Shown: positions 55,747 to 64,000 of the stretch, one piece after another
How positions within the stretch are numbered: the stretch's first letter is position 1
How the letters are laid out: every line of letters starts with the position of its first letter
NCBI RefSeq assembly: GCF_014773395.1
Contig: NZ_JACXAF010000010.1
Location: forward strand, 1-64,000
Length of the DNA stretch: 64,000 nucleotides
Direction: 5' to 3'
Origin: Neiella litorisoli
GTDB taxonomy: Bacteria > Pseudomonadota > Gammaproteobacteria > Enterobacterales > Neiellaceae
Translations under genes and position numbers: made by a program
The notes under the pieces: model-generated
Seen by the model: only the letters and a program-made list of their open reading frames with translations
Databases searched by the model: none
What the model was told of the DNA's origin: nothing

Positions 55747-57189
55747 CTAACTTTCTTCAATAATATAAACGTTGCCTTCGGTTAACTGGTCGAGGTGATA
55801 TTGCCAAGCACTGACATCCCAGTTTTTCCGCTGACCTTCACTAATCGCCTGACGCATATTCTTCACCACCTGGGTAAAGTCCCGCCCTTCACGATTAATG
55901 TGGGAAACCGCAAGTAAGTAGAAATATTCCGGATGGCGGTTATGGCTTTCTTTAATTTGCTCGAGATAAGCAATAGCACCATCAAGATCGCGCAGTGACG
56001 CGTCGCTGGAATTCAACTTAATATCAATGGCACGGAGCGTCGCAGCAAGGTGATCTTTGTCCATGGCTGATTGATACCAGAATAGCGCTTTTCTATCGTC
56101 ATGAATGACCCAAGGACTGGTTTGCAATAATTTGCCTAAACGATACTCGGCGCGCGCTAAACCATACTTACTGGCCTGAGTGATCCAATGGACCGCCACT
56201 TCAATGTCTTTTTGTTCGCGGTATAGCTTCATGCCATATTCGTACATTGCTGACGGATGTCCTTCCTTTGCCAACGCCAGCAAACGCTGTTCAACTTCAC
56301 CTTCCTCGCGACTGATCCAACTGAAATTCAGCAGGGCAATGGCATACTCATAGCGCTCGTTGAGTGTCGTGCCGTCCTTTAATTTGTAGACGTGACGACG
56401 AATGCTCTCGTACAGTTTTTCGTTATCGGCTCTGAGACCATCACGATTAAATGCCGCTGATCCCAAATAGGCGCGATTAACAAACTCTACCGGCTCGCCT
56501 TCAAACTCCGGTTTATCACCGGGGAACAGGGCATAGTTGTCCACCAAAGTCTTGGTCCAGCCAAAGCGCTGAATCTCCGATAGGTTTCTGACGGTGCCAT
56601 CTGCGCTAATGTCATTGTCGACGATCAGAAAGGGTTTACTCGGCGTCGACATCATAAATGCCGATTCACCGCTGTATTCTGCGCTTTCTTCTAAGAACTC
56701 ATACAAGCTATCGGTTTCCCAGTCATCAGGGTGGAACCGCTGTTGTAATTCTTGTTTACCGCCAAAGGTGACGCGCTTACCAATGTGTTGTGGATTAATC
56801 GCGGGGTTGTATGTGGTGGCGTTATTGTTTTGCTGAAGCTGAGCTTTGACCTTAGCCAGCACCGCATTAATTTCAGCCCGGTTGTCAGCAGGCAGTTTGG
56901 CCAGCATCTTATCGACCATTTTGGCTGCATCGTGATAATTTTGATCGGCCGCCATCGAGAAGTAGATCAATGCATTGAGGCTATCCTGCTCGGTGCCTTT
57001 GCCAAAATTGTGCATCACCGCCAACTGATAATAGGCATGGGCAAGTCCCAGGTCGGCCGCTTTTTCATATTCAACGATTGCTTGTGGATAATTGCTCTCT
57101 TTATAGAGCCGGTCTGCTTTGAGCACATCAGCCGCCGACACAGAGCAAGGTAAGGCGATCATGATGGCAGCGAGTAACTGTTTAGACAT
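55747..57189 (-). CDS. Secreted Sel1/TPR-repeat protein
   Basis: 480 residues with a signal peptide (about 1-19, ending VSAA). Sel1-type repeats occur at the N-terminus (YPQAIVEYEKAADLGLAHAYYQLAVMH and following, about 30-95) and again in the C-terminal half (about 300-400, HPSAMYEYGMKLYREQKD, GLARAEYRLGKLLQ). The region between (about 130-290) has no repeat that I recognise. It is probably a periplasmic scaffold for protein contacts. Partner is unknown. It is divergent from the S9 peptidase gene. Confidence 0.8.
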   Translation of the reverse strand: MSKQLLAAIMIALPCSVSAADVLKADRLYKESNYPQAIVEYEKAADLGLAHAYYQLAVMHNFGKGTEQDSLNALIYFSMAADQNYHDAAKMVDKMLAKLPADNRAEINAVLAKVKAQLQQNNNATTYNPAINPQHIGKRVTFGGKQELQQRFHPDDWETDSLYEFLEESAEYSGESAFMMSTPSKPFLIVDNDISADGTVRNLSEIQRFGWTKTLVDNYALFPGDKPEFEGEPVEFVNRAYLGSAAFNRDGLRADNEKLYESIRRHVYKLKDGTTLNERYEYAIALLNFSWISREEGEVEQRLLALAKEGHPSAMYEYGMKLYREQKDIEVAVHWITQASKYGLARAEYRLGKLLQTSPWVIHDDRKALFWYQSAMDKDHLAATLRAIDIKLNSSDASLRDLDGAIAYLEQIKESHNRHPEYFYLLAVSHINREGRDFTQVVKNMRQAISEGQRKNWDVSAWQYHLDQLTEGNVYIIEES

Positions 57190-57349
57190 TGCGGTAATCC
57201 CGTTTTATTGCGGCTAAACCAATCATAAAACTACAAAAACGTTCATTTAACGCTACGACCAATGCCCCAGATCGTCAAGTCAACGGCGGCAGCTTTACAC
57301 AAACTTTACAAAAGGCCCGCGGTAAATAGTCTGATCGGGTATCACAATA

Positions 57350-57365
57350 AAATTGTATACAATTT
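57350..57365. promoter_or_regulatory. 16-bp palindrome upstream of the S9 peptidase gene
   Basis: AAATTGTATACAATTT is a perfect palindrome 79-94 bp before the peptidase start codon. The TTGTATACAA core resembles operators of some GntR-family regulators. No GntR gene is in the window. Confidence 0.4.
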
Positions 57366-57443
57366 CGCGCTTGTCGCTTGAGTTATCATCACAACTCGGT
57401 AAGGTGTGGCTCGATATTCACCTTTAACGACACGACATCAGCT

Positions 57444-59660
57444 ATGAAAAACTGGTTGCGCCTCGCGCTTGTCCTTCCATCTCTAGTTGCCACCACTGCA
57501 ACTGCCCAACAACTAACTATCGAACGTATCTTCTCCAGCCCAACGCTGTTAGGTAAAAGCGTCAGAGGCGTTAAAGTCGCGCCCGATGGCTCCAGAGTGA
57601 CTTTTCTGCAAGGTAGAGAATCCGATTACAACCACTACGATTTGTGGGAATACCACATTGCAAGCGGTGAGACGCGGATGTTGGTTAACTCTGATAAATT
57701 CCACCAAGGACCAGAGCAGCTGTCAGATGAAGAAAAAGCACGCCGCGAACGCCAACGCATTTATGGCAAAGGCATCATGGAATACCACTGGGCTGCGGAT
57801 AGCTCAGCACTGCTGTTTCCACTGGGTGGCGATGTCTACCACTATGTGGTGCAATCGGGCGAAGGGCGCCAGCTGACCCAAACGCCAGAATTCGAGACTG
57901 ACGTAAAGTTTTCCCCGAAAGGCAACTATGTGTCTTACATCCGCGAGCAAAATCTCTATGTCAAAGAGATTGCCAGCGGTAAAGAAATTGCTATTACTAA
58001 ACAAGGTGGCGGTGCCATCAAATTTGGTATGGCGGAATTTGTTGCACAAGAAGAAATGGAGCGTATGACGGGCTACTGGTGGTCGCCGGATGAACGCCAC
58101 ATTGCTTATACCAGCACCGACGAGAGTAGTGTTGAAATCCAAGTCCGTAACGAAATTTATGCCGATCAAATCAAGCTATTCGAACAACGCTATCCAGCGG
58201 CGGGTACCGCCAATGCGCAGGTCGAACTGGCCATCACCGAGATTGCGACGGGCGAGCGCGCTTGGGTTGATCTCGGCGACAACAAAGACTTCTATTTACC
58301 CCGCGTCAAATGGTTTGCCGATAGCACCGCATTGTCTTATCAGTATCAAAGTCGCGATCAGCAGAATCTGCAATTGCGCAGTTATGAATTGGACTCGAAA
58401 CAACAGCAGACGCTGATCACCGAAACCTCCGATTCTTGGGTGAATTTGCACAGCGACTTGCACTTTTTGCAAGACAAAGAGCACTTCATCTGGGCGTCTG
58501 AGCGCGACGGCTTTAAGCACTTATATCTGTTCAACACTAAAGGCCAGTTGATCCGCCAACTTACCAACGGCGATTGGGTCGTTAATCAGCTCAAGCGCGT
58601 TGATGAAAAAGCTGGCTTGGTGTATTTCAGTGGCCGCAAAGATACCCCGCGCGAACAGCACTTGTACCGTGTGCCATTGGCAGGCGGCACCATTGAAAAG
58701 GTGTCAAGCCGAGCAGGCATGCACAAGGTGACGTTTGCCAAAAAAGGCGGCACCTATGTCGATTACTTCTCATCGAACAACACCTTGCCGCAAGTTAGCG
58801 TTCATGACCACAACGGCAAACACCTCACTTGGTTAGAGCAAAACCAAGTGGATGAATCCCACCCTTACAGCCCATACCGCGCCGGTATGGTGACGCCCGG
58901 ATATGGCGAGCTAACCGCAGATGATGGCCAAACCTTACTTTATGAACTGTACAAACCCGCCAAAATTAAAACAGGCGAGAAGCTGCCAGTCATTCTGTAT
59001 GTATACGGCGGCCCTAAAGTTGGCCAACAAGTAACCAATAGTTGGAGCCGCAATCAGTTCCTGACCCAGTATTGGGTAGAGCAGGGCTATGTCGTGTTCT
59101 CGCTCGATAATCGGGGCAGCTACCACCGCGGTAAGGCGTTCGAGTCACCAATTTATAAACATTTGGGCGTAGTGGAGGTTGCCGATCAACTCAAAGGCGT
59201 CGAATTTCTCAAGTCGTTAGATTTTGTTGATGGCAGTAAAATTGGCGTGTTTGGCCACAGTTATGGTGGTTACATGGCGCAAATGTTGATGTTCAAAGCC
59301 GGCGATCAATTTGCCGCAGGCGTCTCCGGCGCGCCAGTCACTGACTGGCTGCTGTATGACACGCATTACACCGAGCGCTATTTGGGGCATCCGCAAACTA
59401 ATGCCGCCGGTTATCAAGCATCAGCGGTGTTTCCTTACGTTAAAGACTTAACCAAGCCGATACTGATTTATCACGGTATGGCCGATGATAACGTGTTGTT
59501 CACCAATGCCACCAAGGTGTTTAGCGAATTGCAGCAACAGAATAAGTCATTCGACATGATGACTTATCCGGGAGCTAAGCATTCCATGCGTGGCAAGGCC
59601 ACGAAAGTGCACCTCAATCACACCATCATGAATTTCTTTGAGCGCCACCTGAAACCTTAA
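57444..59660 (+). CDS. Secreted dipeptidyl-peptidase IV-type S9 family peptidase
   Basis: 738 residues with a signal peptide (about 1-21, ending ATAQ), so periplasmic or outside. An N-terminal eight-bladed beta-propeller (DPPIV_N, about 80-440) carries the QEEMERMTGYWWSPDE Glu motif that binds peptide N-termini. The C-terminal alpha/beta hydrolase domain has the triad Ser606 (GHSYGG), Asp682 (ADDNV region) and His713 (AKHSM). It removes dipeptides from peptide N-termini, likely after proline. I start at ATG 57444; an upstream in-frame start would precede the signal peptide by 22 residues. Confidence 0.95.
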   Translation: MKNWLRLALVLPSLVATTATAQQLTIERIFSSPTLLGKSVRGVKVAPDGSRVTFLQGRESDYNHYDLWEYHIASGETRMLVNSDKFHQGPEQLSDEEKARRERQRIYGKGIMEYHWAADSSALLFPLGGDVYHYVVQSGEGRQLTQTPEFETDVKFSPKGNYVSYIREQNLYVKEIASGKEIAITKQGGGAIKFGMAEFVAQEEMERMTGYWWSPDERHIAYTSTDESSVEIQVRNEIYADQIKLFEQRYPAAGTANAQVELAITEIATGERAWVDLGDNKDFYLPRVKWFADSTALSYQYQSRDQQNLQLRSYELDSKQQQTLITETSDSWVNLHSDLHFLQDKEHFIWASERDGFKHLYLFNTKGQLIRQLTNGDWVVNQLKRVDEKAGLVYFSGRKDTPREQHLYRVPLAGGTIEKVSSRAGMHKVTFAKKGGTYVDYFSSNNTLPQVSVHDHNGKHLTWLEQNQVDESHPYSPYRAGMVTPGYGELTADDGQTLLYELYKPAKIKTGEKLPVILYVYGGPKVGQQVTNSWSRNQFLTQYWVEQGYVVFSLDNRGSYHRGKAFESPIYKHLGVVEVADQLKGVEFLKSLDFVDGSKIGVFGHSYGGYMAQMLMFKAGDQFAAGVSGAPVTDWLLYDTHYTERYLGHPQTNAAGYQASAVFPYVKDLTKPILIYHGMADDNVLFTNATKVFSELQQQNKSFDMMTYPGAKHSMRGKATKVHLNHTIMNFFERHLKP

Positions 59661-59684
59661 TGGCGCACCGACTAAAAGCACTCG

Positions 59685-59712
59685 TAAAAAAGCCGGCATT
59701 TCTGCCGGCTTT
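59685..59712. terminator. Bidirectional terminator between the S9 peptidase and DUF3718 genes
   Basis: Perfect 10-bp stem (59689-59698 with 59703-59712, loop TTTC), preceded by a run of A and followed by T-rich sequence; the genes are convergent. Confidence 0.85.
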
Positions 59713-59734
59713 GCTTTAGTAAATGGAAAACTGG

Positions 59735-60025
59735 TTAAGAATCTGAGCTAGCGGTTGGCTTGGTGTCCACCGCCTGTAGGCGCTGATATTTACGAGAAAA
59801 ACTGGTCAGCTGACGACCATTACACACCAGGTTACGAACATCGTGGGTACTTAAACCCAACTCAGCGCCAGCCTGCTTGGCGGCCTCAACGCCTTGCTGC
59901 GCCGCAATGACGCAAACTTGGCTTTCAATATTTTGATTGGCTGCAACAAATTTCATCGATGTTGAGCCAAATGCTGGACTAGCGATAACAACCAATGCGC
60001 CAGTAAGGGCAATTAGTGGTTTCAT
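59735..60025 (-). CDS. DUF3718-family small secreted protein
   Basis: 96 residues: signal peptide (about 1-20, ending PAFG), then a short domain FVAANQNIESQVCVIAAQQG...VRNLVCNG with two cysteines that could pair. This matches DUF3718, a family of small periplasmic proteins of unknown function in marine gammaproteobacteria. I start at ATG 60025 with a perfect GGAGG six bases upstream, omitting 17 residues of a longer frame. A CRP/FNR-like site lies about 100 bp upstream. Confidence 0.7.
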   Translation of the reverse strand: MKPLIALTGALVVIASPAFGSTSMKFVAANQNIESQVCVIAAQQGVEAAKQAGAELGLSTHDVRNLVCNGRQLTSFSRKYQRLQAVDTKPTASSDS

Positions 60026-60120
60026 GATCAACCTCCGCAGAATAACAATGCAACGAACAAAAAGTACTGCAAACACCTCAGTTGAGTGATGGCACTCAAT
60101 TGAGGTGAACGGCCCAATTG

Positions 60121-60136
60121 TTGATCTAGATCACAT
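60121..60136. promoter_or_regulatory. CRP/FNR-type site upstream of the DUF3718 gene
   Basis: TTGATCTAGATCACA at 60121-60135 matches the CRP consensus TGTGATCTAGATCACA at 14 of 16 positions (60120-60135) and the FNR consensus at 9 of 10. The intact TCACA half favours CRP. It lies 96-111 bp before the DUF3718 start codon. Confidence 0.5.
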
Positions 60137-60174
60137 TTTTATCAAGGTTAATTTTTGACCACTTATACCTTTTT

Positions 60175-61500
60175 TTAATTACGGCCAAGCGCTGTTTGGA
60201 TTTGGTTCATTTCTTTATCTGTCAGTTGGTACCAGTACATGGAAATAGCGCCAAGCAACGCAATGCCGCCAGGGATCAAGGTAAACATCATTTGAATGCC
60301 ATGCACCGTATCTGAAGATAGTGCGGTATTTGCCTCGAAACCGAAACCAGCCAGCAAGAATCCGGTCGCTGCGCCACCGATTGTCCAGCCCATCTTCTGA
60401 CCGAAGGAAGCGCCGGCAAAAACCAAGCCTGATGCGCGGCTGCCGGTTTTAACTTCTTGATAGTCCACAATATCGGCATACATCGCAAACACGATAGGAA
60501 CAGTAGGTCCGGATAGAAACGAGCTGACAAAATGGAGTAAATAAATGCCAGTAAGGTTGCTATTCCCGCAAAGGTAAATGGCAGCCATCATGACCGCGTT
60601 GCACACCATCAACACCATGTAGATGTATTTTTTGTCGGCCCAACGAATGAACCATTGGGTGGCGCCCGCGCCAACTAAATTAGCAATCGAGCCACCAACT
60701 AAGAACCATTTCGCTGCACTTTCATCTTCTAAAAAGTATTTGAAGTAATGCATGGTGATGCCGTTTCGTATGGCGACAAAACCAAGTGAAAAAATGCCCA
60801 CAATAAACAACAAAATAAATGGAGGGCTTTGCAGCAGTTTGCTGATCTCAACCTTAATGTTGTGCTTACTTTTGACCGGACGAATCCGCTCCTTGGTCAG
60901 CGCGAACGACAACAGTAACAAACCGGCCAACACTACACCGTATACCGCCATGGTGCGCTGAAAGCCGAGAGCTTGATCGCCGCCGCCCAAGCGCTCGACT
61001 AAATCAAACGTAAAGTGGAGTACCAATATTCCTGCGCCATAGGCGCCCATAAAACGCCACGATGATAACGATGCTCGCTCCTTCGGATCATTTGTCATGG
61101 CGCTCATTAACGATGAATAGGGAATATTGATCGCGGTGTAAATCATACCGACCAGAAAGTAAGTCCCGTAGGCATACATCAACCTGCCATCGGCACTGAG
61201 GTCCGGGGTGGTGAAGGCGAGGGTTGCAACAATGGCCAACGGCACCGCACCAAACAACAAGTAAGGGCGAAACTTACCCCAACGCGTTTCAGTGCGATCC
61301 GCAATGATGCCCATAATCGGATCATTAATAGTGTCCCAGACGCGGGTGAGTAACAGCATGGTGCCGATTGCTGCAGCCGAGATGCCAAACACATCGGTAT
61401 AAAAATAAATCTGGAAATAGATGAACGTCATCCACACAAAGTTGAAGGCCGCATCGCCCAGGCCATAACCGACTTTCTCGCTGAGCTGTAATTTATCCAT
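60175..61500 (-). CDS. GPH-family sugar:cation symporter
   Basis: A 441-residue inner-membrane transporter with twelve helices, of the glycoside-pentoside-hexuronide family of the MFS superfamily. The start EKVGYGLGDAAFNFVW and the loop DPIMGIIADRTETRWGKFRPYLL are diagnostic. Likely substrates are oligosaccharides or pentosides, taken up with Na+ or H+. ATG 61500 is preferred over TTG 61509. A LacI-type operator lies 27 bp upstream and nearly matches sites behind the xylanase gene, suggesting a xylo- or cello-oligosaccharide, which is inference. Confidence 0.9.
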   Translation of the reverse strand: MDKLQLSEKVGYGLGDAAFNFVWMTFIYFQIYFYTDVFGISAAAIGTMLLLTRVWDTINDPIMGIIADRTETRWGKFRPYLLFGAVPLAIVATLAFTTPDLSADGRLMYAYGTYFLVGMIYTAINIPYSSLMSAMTNDPKERASLSSWRFMGAYGAGILVLHFTFDLVERLGGGDQALGFQRTMAVYGVVLAGLLLLSFALTKERIRPVKSKHNIKVEISKLLQSPPFILLFIVGIFSLGFVAIRNGITMHYFKYFLEDESAAKWFLVGGSIANLVGAGATQWFIRWADKKYIYMVLMVCNAVMMAAIYLCGNSNLTGIYLLHFVSSFLSGPTVPIVFAMYADIVDYQEVKTGSRASGLVFAGASFGQKMGWTIGGAATGFLLAGFGFEANTALSSDTVHGIQMMFTLIPGGIALLGAISMYWYQLTDKEMNQIQTALGRN

Positions 61501-61526
61501 CTGAACCAAAACGATCCCCTACAAAT

Positions 61527-61538
61527 GATAACGTTTTC
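61527..61538. promoter_or_regulatory. LacI-type operator before the GPH symporter gene
   Basis: GATAACGTTTTC differs by one base from the palindrome GAAAACGTTTTC seen twice at 34453-34498. It ends 27 bp before the start codon, a position suited to repression. Confidence 0.5.
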
Positions 61539-61739
61539 ATTGGTTCCAATGTTGTACCTGTTTTCACCGCCAGCGACAAGCTTGAATCGTCAGAATGTGA
61601 GATCGCCAAGACAAAACGACTCGCCGACCTAAACGGCCGATTGACGCTAACGTTTTGTAAAACTTTATTGCGCTGGCAAGTCATCCATCACAGCTCAAAG
61701 TGGCATACACTATGGCAACCGACATAAGCAGGGAATAAC

Positions 61740-64000
61740 ATGAAAATTAAAAACATAGCTGCTGCAATGACCGTGCTGGCATCAGCGTTTACTCAAGCAT
61801 ATACAACAGACGATACGCGGCTACTTCGTTTTGCCGACATCCATAAAAATAAAGTGACGTTTGTTTATGCTGGCGATATTTACATTGCCGATCACACCAC
61901 TGGCTCCAGTCAGCGCCTCACCGATCACATTGGTTATGAGGCATTTCCAAAGTTCTCACCCGATGGCAGCAAGATTGCCTTTTCAGCCGAATACAACGGT
62001 AGCCGCCAAGTTTACGTGATGAATAGCGATGGCTCAGGGCTGAAACAGCTGACTTTCTATAACGATGTTGGGCCAATGCCGCCACGCGGTGGCTTTGACT
62101 ATCGCGTATTGGATTGGACCCCAGATGGCAAAAAAGTGCTGTTTCGCGCGAATCGCCTGCCGTGGGGTGAGCGCATGGGGCGGCCGTATACCGTCTCGGT
62201 TGAAGGTGGTTTAGAACAGCCGCTAGCCGTGCCCGAAACTGGCGGCGGGATGTTTAACAGCGATGGCAGCAAGTATGTTTACACGCCAATCGATCGCGAG
62301 TTTCGTACTTGGAAGCGCAGCCGCGGAGGCCGTGCGCAGGATGTCTGGGTGTATGATTTAAACAACAATACATCGGAGCAACTGACCAACCATCGAGCCA
62401 CCGATCAGCAACCAACCGTTGTCGGCGATACCATCTATTTTGTTTCCGACCGCGACTACACCTTGAACTTATATCAGTATCAGCAAGGCGGCGCACCAAT
62501 TAAGCTGACCGATCATACCGACTTTGATGTGCTGTGGCCGTCAGCCGGCCCAGAGGCAATCGTGTATGAAAACGGCGGCTATTTGTATCGTTTTGATCCG
62601 GCGACCAAACAAGCCAGAAAACTAACCATTAATATTCCCGGCGTGCGCCAATACGCGCAACCATACAACAAAAACGTCAGCAAATTTATCGATTCAATGA
62701 GTATCGATAATGGCGGCAATCGGGCATTGTTTACCGCCCGTGGCGAACTTTTCTCGGTGCCTAAAAAAGACGGCGCCACACGCAACTTATCGTTGACTGC
62801 AAGTGCTCGTGAAATCGATGCTAGTTGGTCGCCAAACGGTCGTTACATTGCCTATTTAAGCGATGCCAGCGGCGAATACGAAATTTATATAAAAGATCGC
62901 GCTGATGACAATAAAACGCGGCAGTTAACCAGCAACGGCACCATTTGGAAATTCACCCCGGTATGGTCTGCTGACAACAAAAAGCTGCTTTATGCCGATA
63001 AGAATCACACCTTGTGGGTGGTCAATGTTCGCAATGGCAAACAGACCAAAATTGATGTCGCCAAATATGATGAGCGCGGCTTAACGAGCTATGTCTGGTC
63101 GCCCAATAGCAACGATCTTGTGTTCGTCAAAAACAACCCCAACCGCTATAGCTCGTTGTGGCATTACAACCTAAAAAGCCGCAAAGTCACGCGCCTCACA
63201 GACGACATGACATCAGAGCAACAGCCAACATTTTCACCCGATGGCCAGTACCTGTATTTCACCTCGGAGCGCGACTTTAACCTGACATTCTCGAGCTTCG
63301 AATTTGATTACTTGTTTAACGAGGCAACGCGCATTTACGGTGTTGCGGTGAACGATGAAGTGGCTGCACTCAATCGGTTTGCCAGCGATGAAGTCAGCTT
63401 TGATGATGATGCAGATAGTGACAAGGACGAGGTGTCCAACCAGCTCGATCCGAAAAACTTCATGCAACGCGTTGAAGTACTGAACGGCAAAGCCGGCAAC
63501 TATCGCTCGCTTCAGGGCGTTAAAGGCGGGGTACTGGCGCTTTCGGGTAAAGAATTGCAGCTCATTGGCGCTGGTCGTGACGGCGAAGTGAAAACCGTTG
63601 CTGAAAAAATTGATCGCTACAGTGTGTCAAACAATGCCGAGCATGTGTTGGTGCAGCATGGTGACAAATACAGCATCATCGAGCCAAAAGAAAAGCAGGA
63701 TTTAAGCAAGCACGCGCTCAATCTTGAGTACATGACGCTAAAAATTGATCCGGCAGTTGAGTGGCAACAAATGTACGTTGAAGGCTGGCGCACACTGCGC
63801 GACTGGTTCTACGATGAAAACCACCATGGTCAGGATTGGGATGCCATTCTCAAGCGTTATCAACCGATGGCCGATGCCGTTGCTCACCGCTCTGACTTGG
63901 ATTATGTGTTCAGCGAAATTGCAGGCGAAATTAACGCCGGCCATATTTACGTCCAATCCGGCGATATGCCGACCGCAGAGCGGCAAAAGCATGGCTTGCT
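61740..64000 (+). CDS. Tricorn-type S41 protease, 5' part (runs off the right edge)
   Basis: An open frame of about 753 residues from ATG 61740 (AGGGA eight bases upstream) to the window end, without a stop. Signal peptide at about 1-20. Then two tandem beta-propellers of repeated FSPDGSKIAF/WSPNGRYIAYLSD/FSPDGQYLYFTSERD units (about 50-330 and 340-620), then the start of a core domain (WRTLRDWFYDENHHGQDWDAILKRY, the conserved tricorn core segment). The PDZ and S41 catalytic parts should lie beyond the edge. Such periplasmic proteases cut peptides and fit with the S9 peptidase nearby. It is divergent from the symporter gene. Confidence 0.92.
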   Translation, partial: MKIKNIAAAMTVLASAFTQAYTTDDTRLLRFADIHKNKVTFVYAGDIYIADHTTGSSQRLTDHIGYEAFPKFSPDGSKIAFSAEYNGSRQVYVMNSDGSGLKQLTFYNDVGPMPPRGGFDYRVLDWTPDGKKVLFRANRLPWGERMGRPYTVSVEGGLEQPLAVPETGGGMFNSDGSKYVYTPIDREFRTWKRSRGGRAQDVWVYDLNNNTSEQLTNHRATDQQPTVVGDTIYFVSDRDYTLNLYQYQQGGAPIKLTDHTDFDVLWPSAGPEAIVYENGGYLYRFDPATKQARKLTINIPGVRQYAQPYNKNVSKFIDSMSIDNGGNRALFTARGELFSVPKKDGATRNLSLTASAREIDASWSPNGRYIAYLSDASGEYEIYIKDRADDNKTRQLTSNGTIWKFTPVWSADNKKLLYADKNHTLWVVNVRNGKQTKIDVAKYDERGLTSYVWSPNSNDLVFVKNNPNRYSSLWHYNLKSRKVTRLTDDMTSEQQPTFSPDGQYLYFTSERDFNLTFSSFEFDYLFNEATRIYGVAVNDEVAALNRFASDEVSFDDDADSDKDEVSNQLDPKNFMQRVEVLNGKAGNYRSLQGVKGGVLALSGKELQLIGAGRDGEVKTVAEKIDRYSVSNNAEHVLVQHGDKYSIIEPKEKQDLSKHALNLEYMTLKIDPAVEWQQMYVEGWRTLRDWFYDENHHGQDWDAILKRYQPMADAVAHRSDLDYVFSEIAGEINAGHIYVQSGDMPTAERQKHGL

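Noticed and set aside
61501-61684. Minus-strand open frame upstream of the GPH symporter
   Set aside because: It overlaps the operator and promoter region of the symporter and tricorn genes and has no ribosome-binding site or similarity.

Overview
The window looks like a chromosomal segment of a free-living, probably marine gammaproteobacterium related to the Alteromonadales/Shewanella group. This is inferred from gene content and order: an fnr/etrA-uspE-ttcA group next to a cbb3 oxidase operon, divergent norM/ribE, a HexR-controlled sugar locus, and several protein families (DUF2987, DUF2989, DUF3080, DUF3718, CPXCG) that I associate with that group. I see no rRNA, tRNA, CRISPR array, insertion sequence, phage or plasmid gene, and no clear pseudogene. 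Most of the window is ordinary core genome.

Region 1 (1-15.5 kb) is a compact central-carbohydrate block: pykA and the regulator hexR on the minus strand, then zwf, glk, gapA, malQ, glgB, glgX and gnd on the plus strand. Glucose from maltodextrin and glycogen (MalQ, GlgX, GlgB) enters through Glk. It then goes either through the oxidative pentose phosphate branch (Zwf, Gnd) or through lower glycolysis (GapA, PykA). Most genes end in their own hairpin terminator, so this is a cluster of short transcription units and not one operon. The 6-phosphogluconolactonase gene pgl and the Entner-Doudoroff genes edd/eda are not present here.

Region 2 (15.5-32 kb) is mixed housekeeping: a probable pyrimidine-dimer glycosylase, msrB, a thioredoxin-like protein, two MATE pumps, uvrB, ribE, a pteridine-reductase-like SDR, a sugar phosphatase and ppnP. 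Its most distinctive part is a minus-strand operon of two secreted spondin-domain proteins followed by a response regulator and a sensor kinase. Three 11-bp-phased direct repeats lie in front of it and are a plausible binding site for that regulator.

Region 3 (32-45 kb) holds pyrC, a lipoprotein GH10 xylanase, a PilZ-like protein, a DUF481 outer-membrane protein, the molybdenum-cofactor cluster mobA-moaB-moaC-moaD-moaE with convergent moeA, then guaC, a TerB-domain protein, a YeeZ-like SDR, the sirtuin cobB, a LysE exporter and a DUF2987 protein.

Region 4 (44.5-54.5 kb, minus strand) is the low-oxygen respiration block: ccoNOQP, ccoH, ccoI, ccoS, a DsbD/TauE-like membrane protein, fnr, uspE and ttcA. 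FNR is the likely oxygen sensor of the cell, and a perfect FNR box sits at a class II activator position in front of gapA about 41 kb away.

Region 5 (54.7-64 kb) contains a small lipoprotein, yajQ, a Sel1-repeat protein, a secreted DPP-IV-type S9 peptidase, a DUF3718 protein, a GPH-family sugar symporter and the 5' part of a secreted tricorn-type protease that runs off the right edge. A LacI-type operator in front of the symporter nearly matches two palindromes behind the xylanase gene, which hints at a shared sugar regulon.
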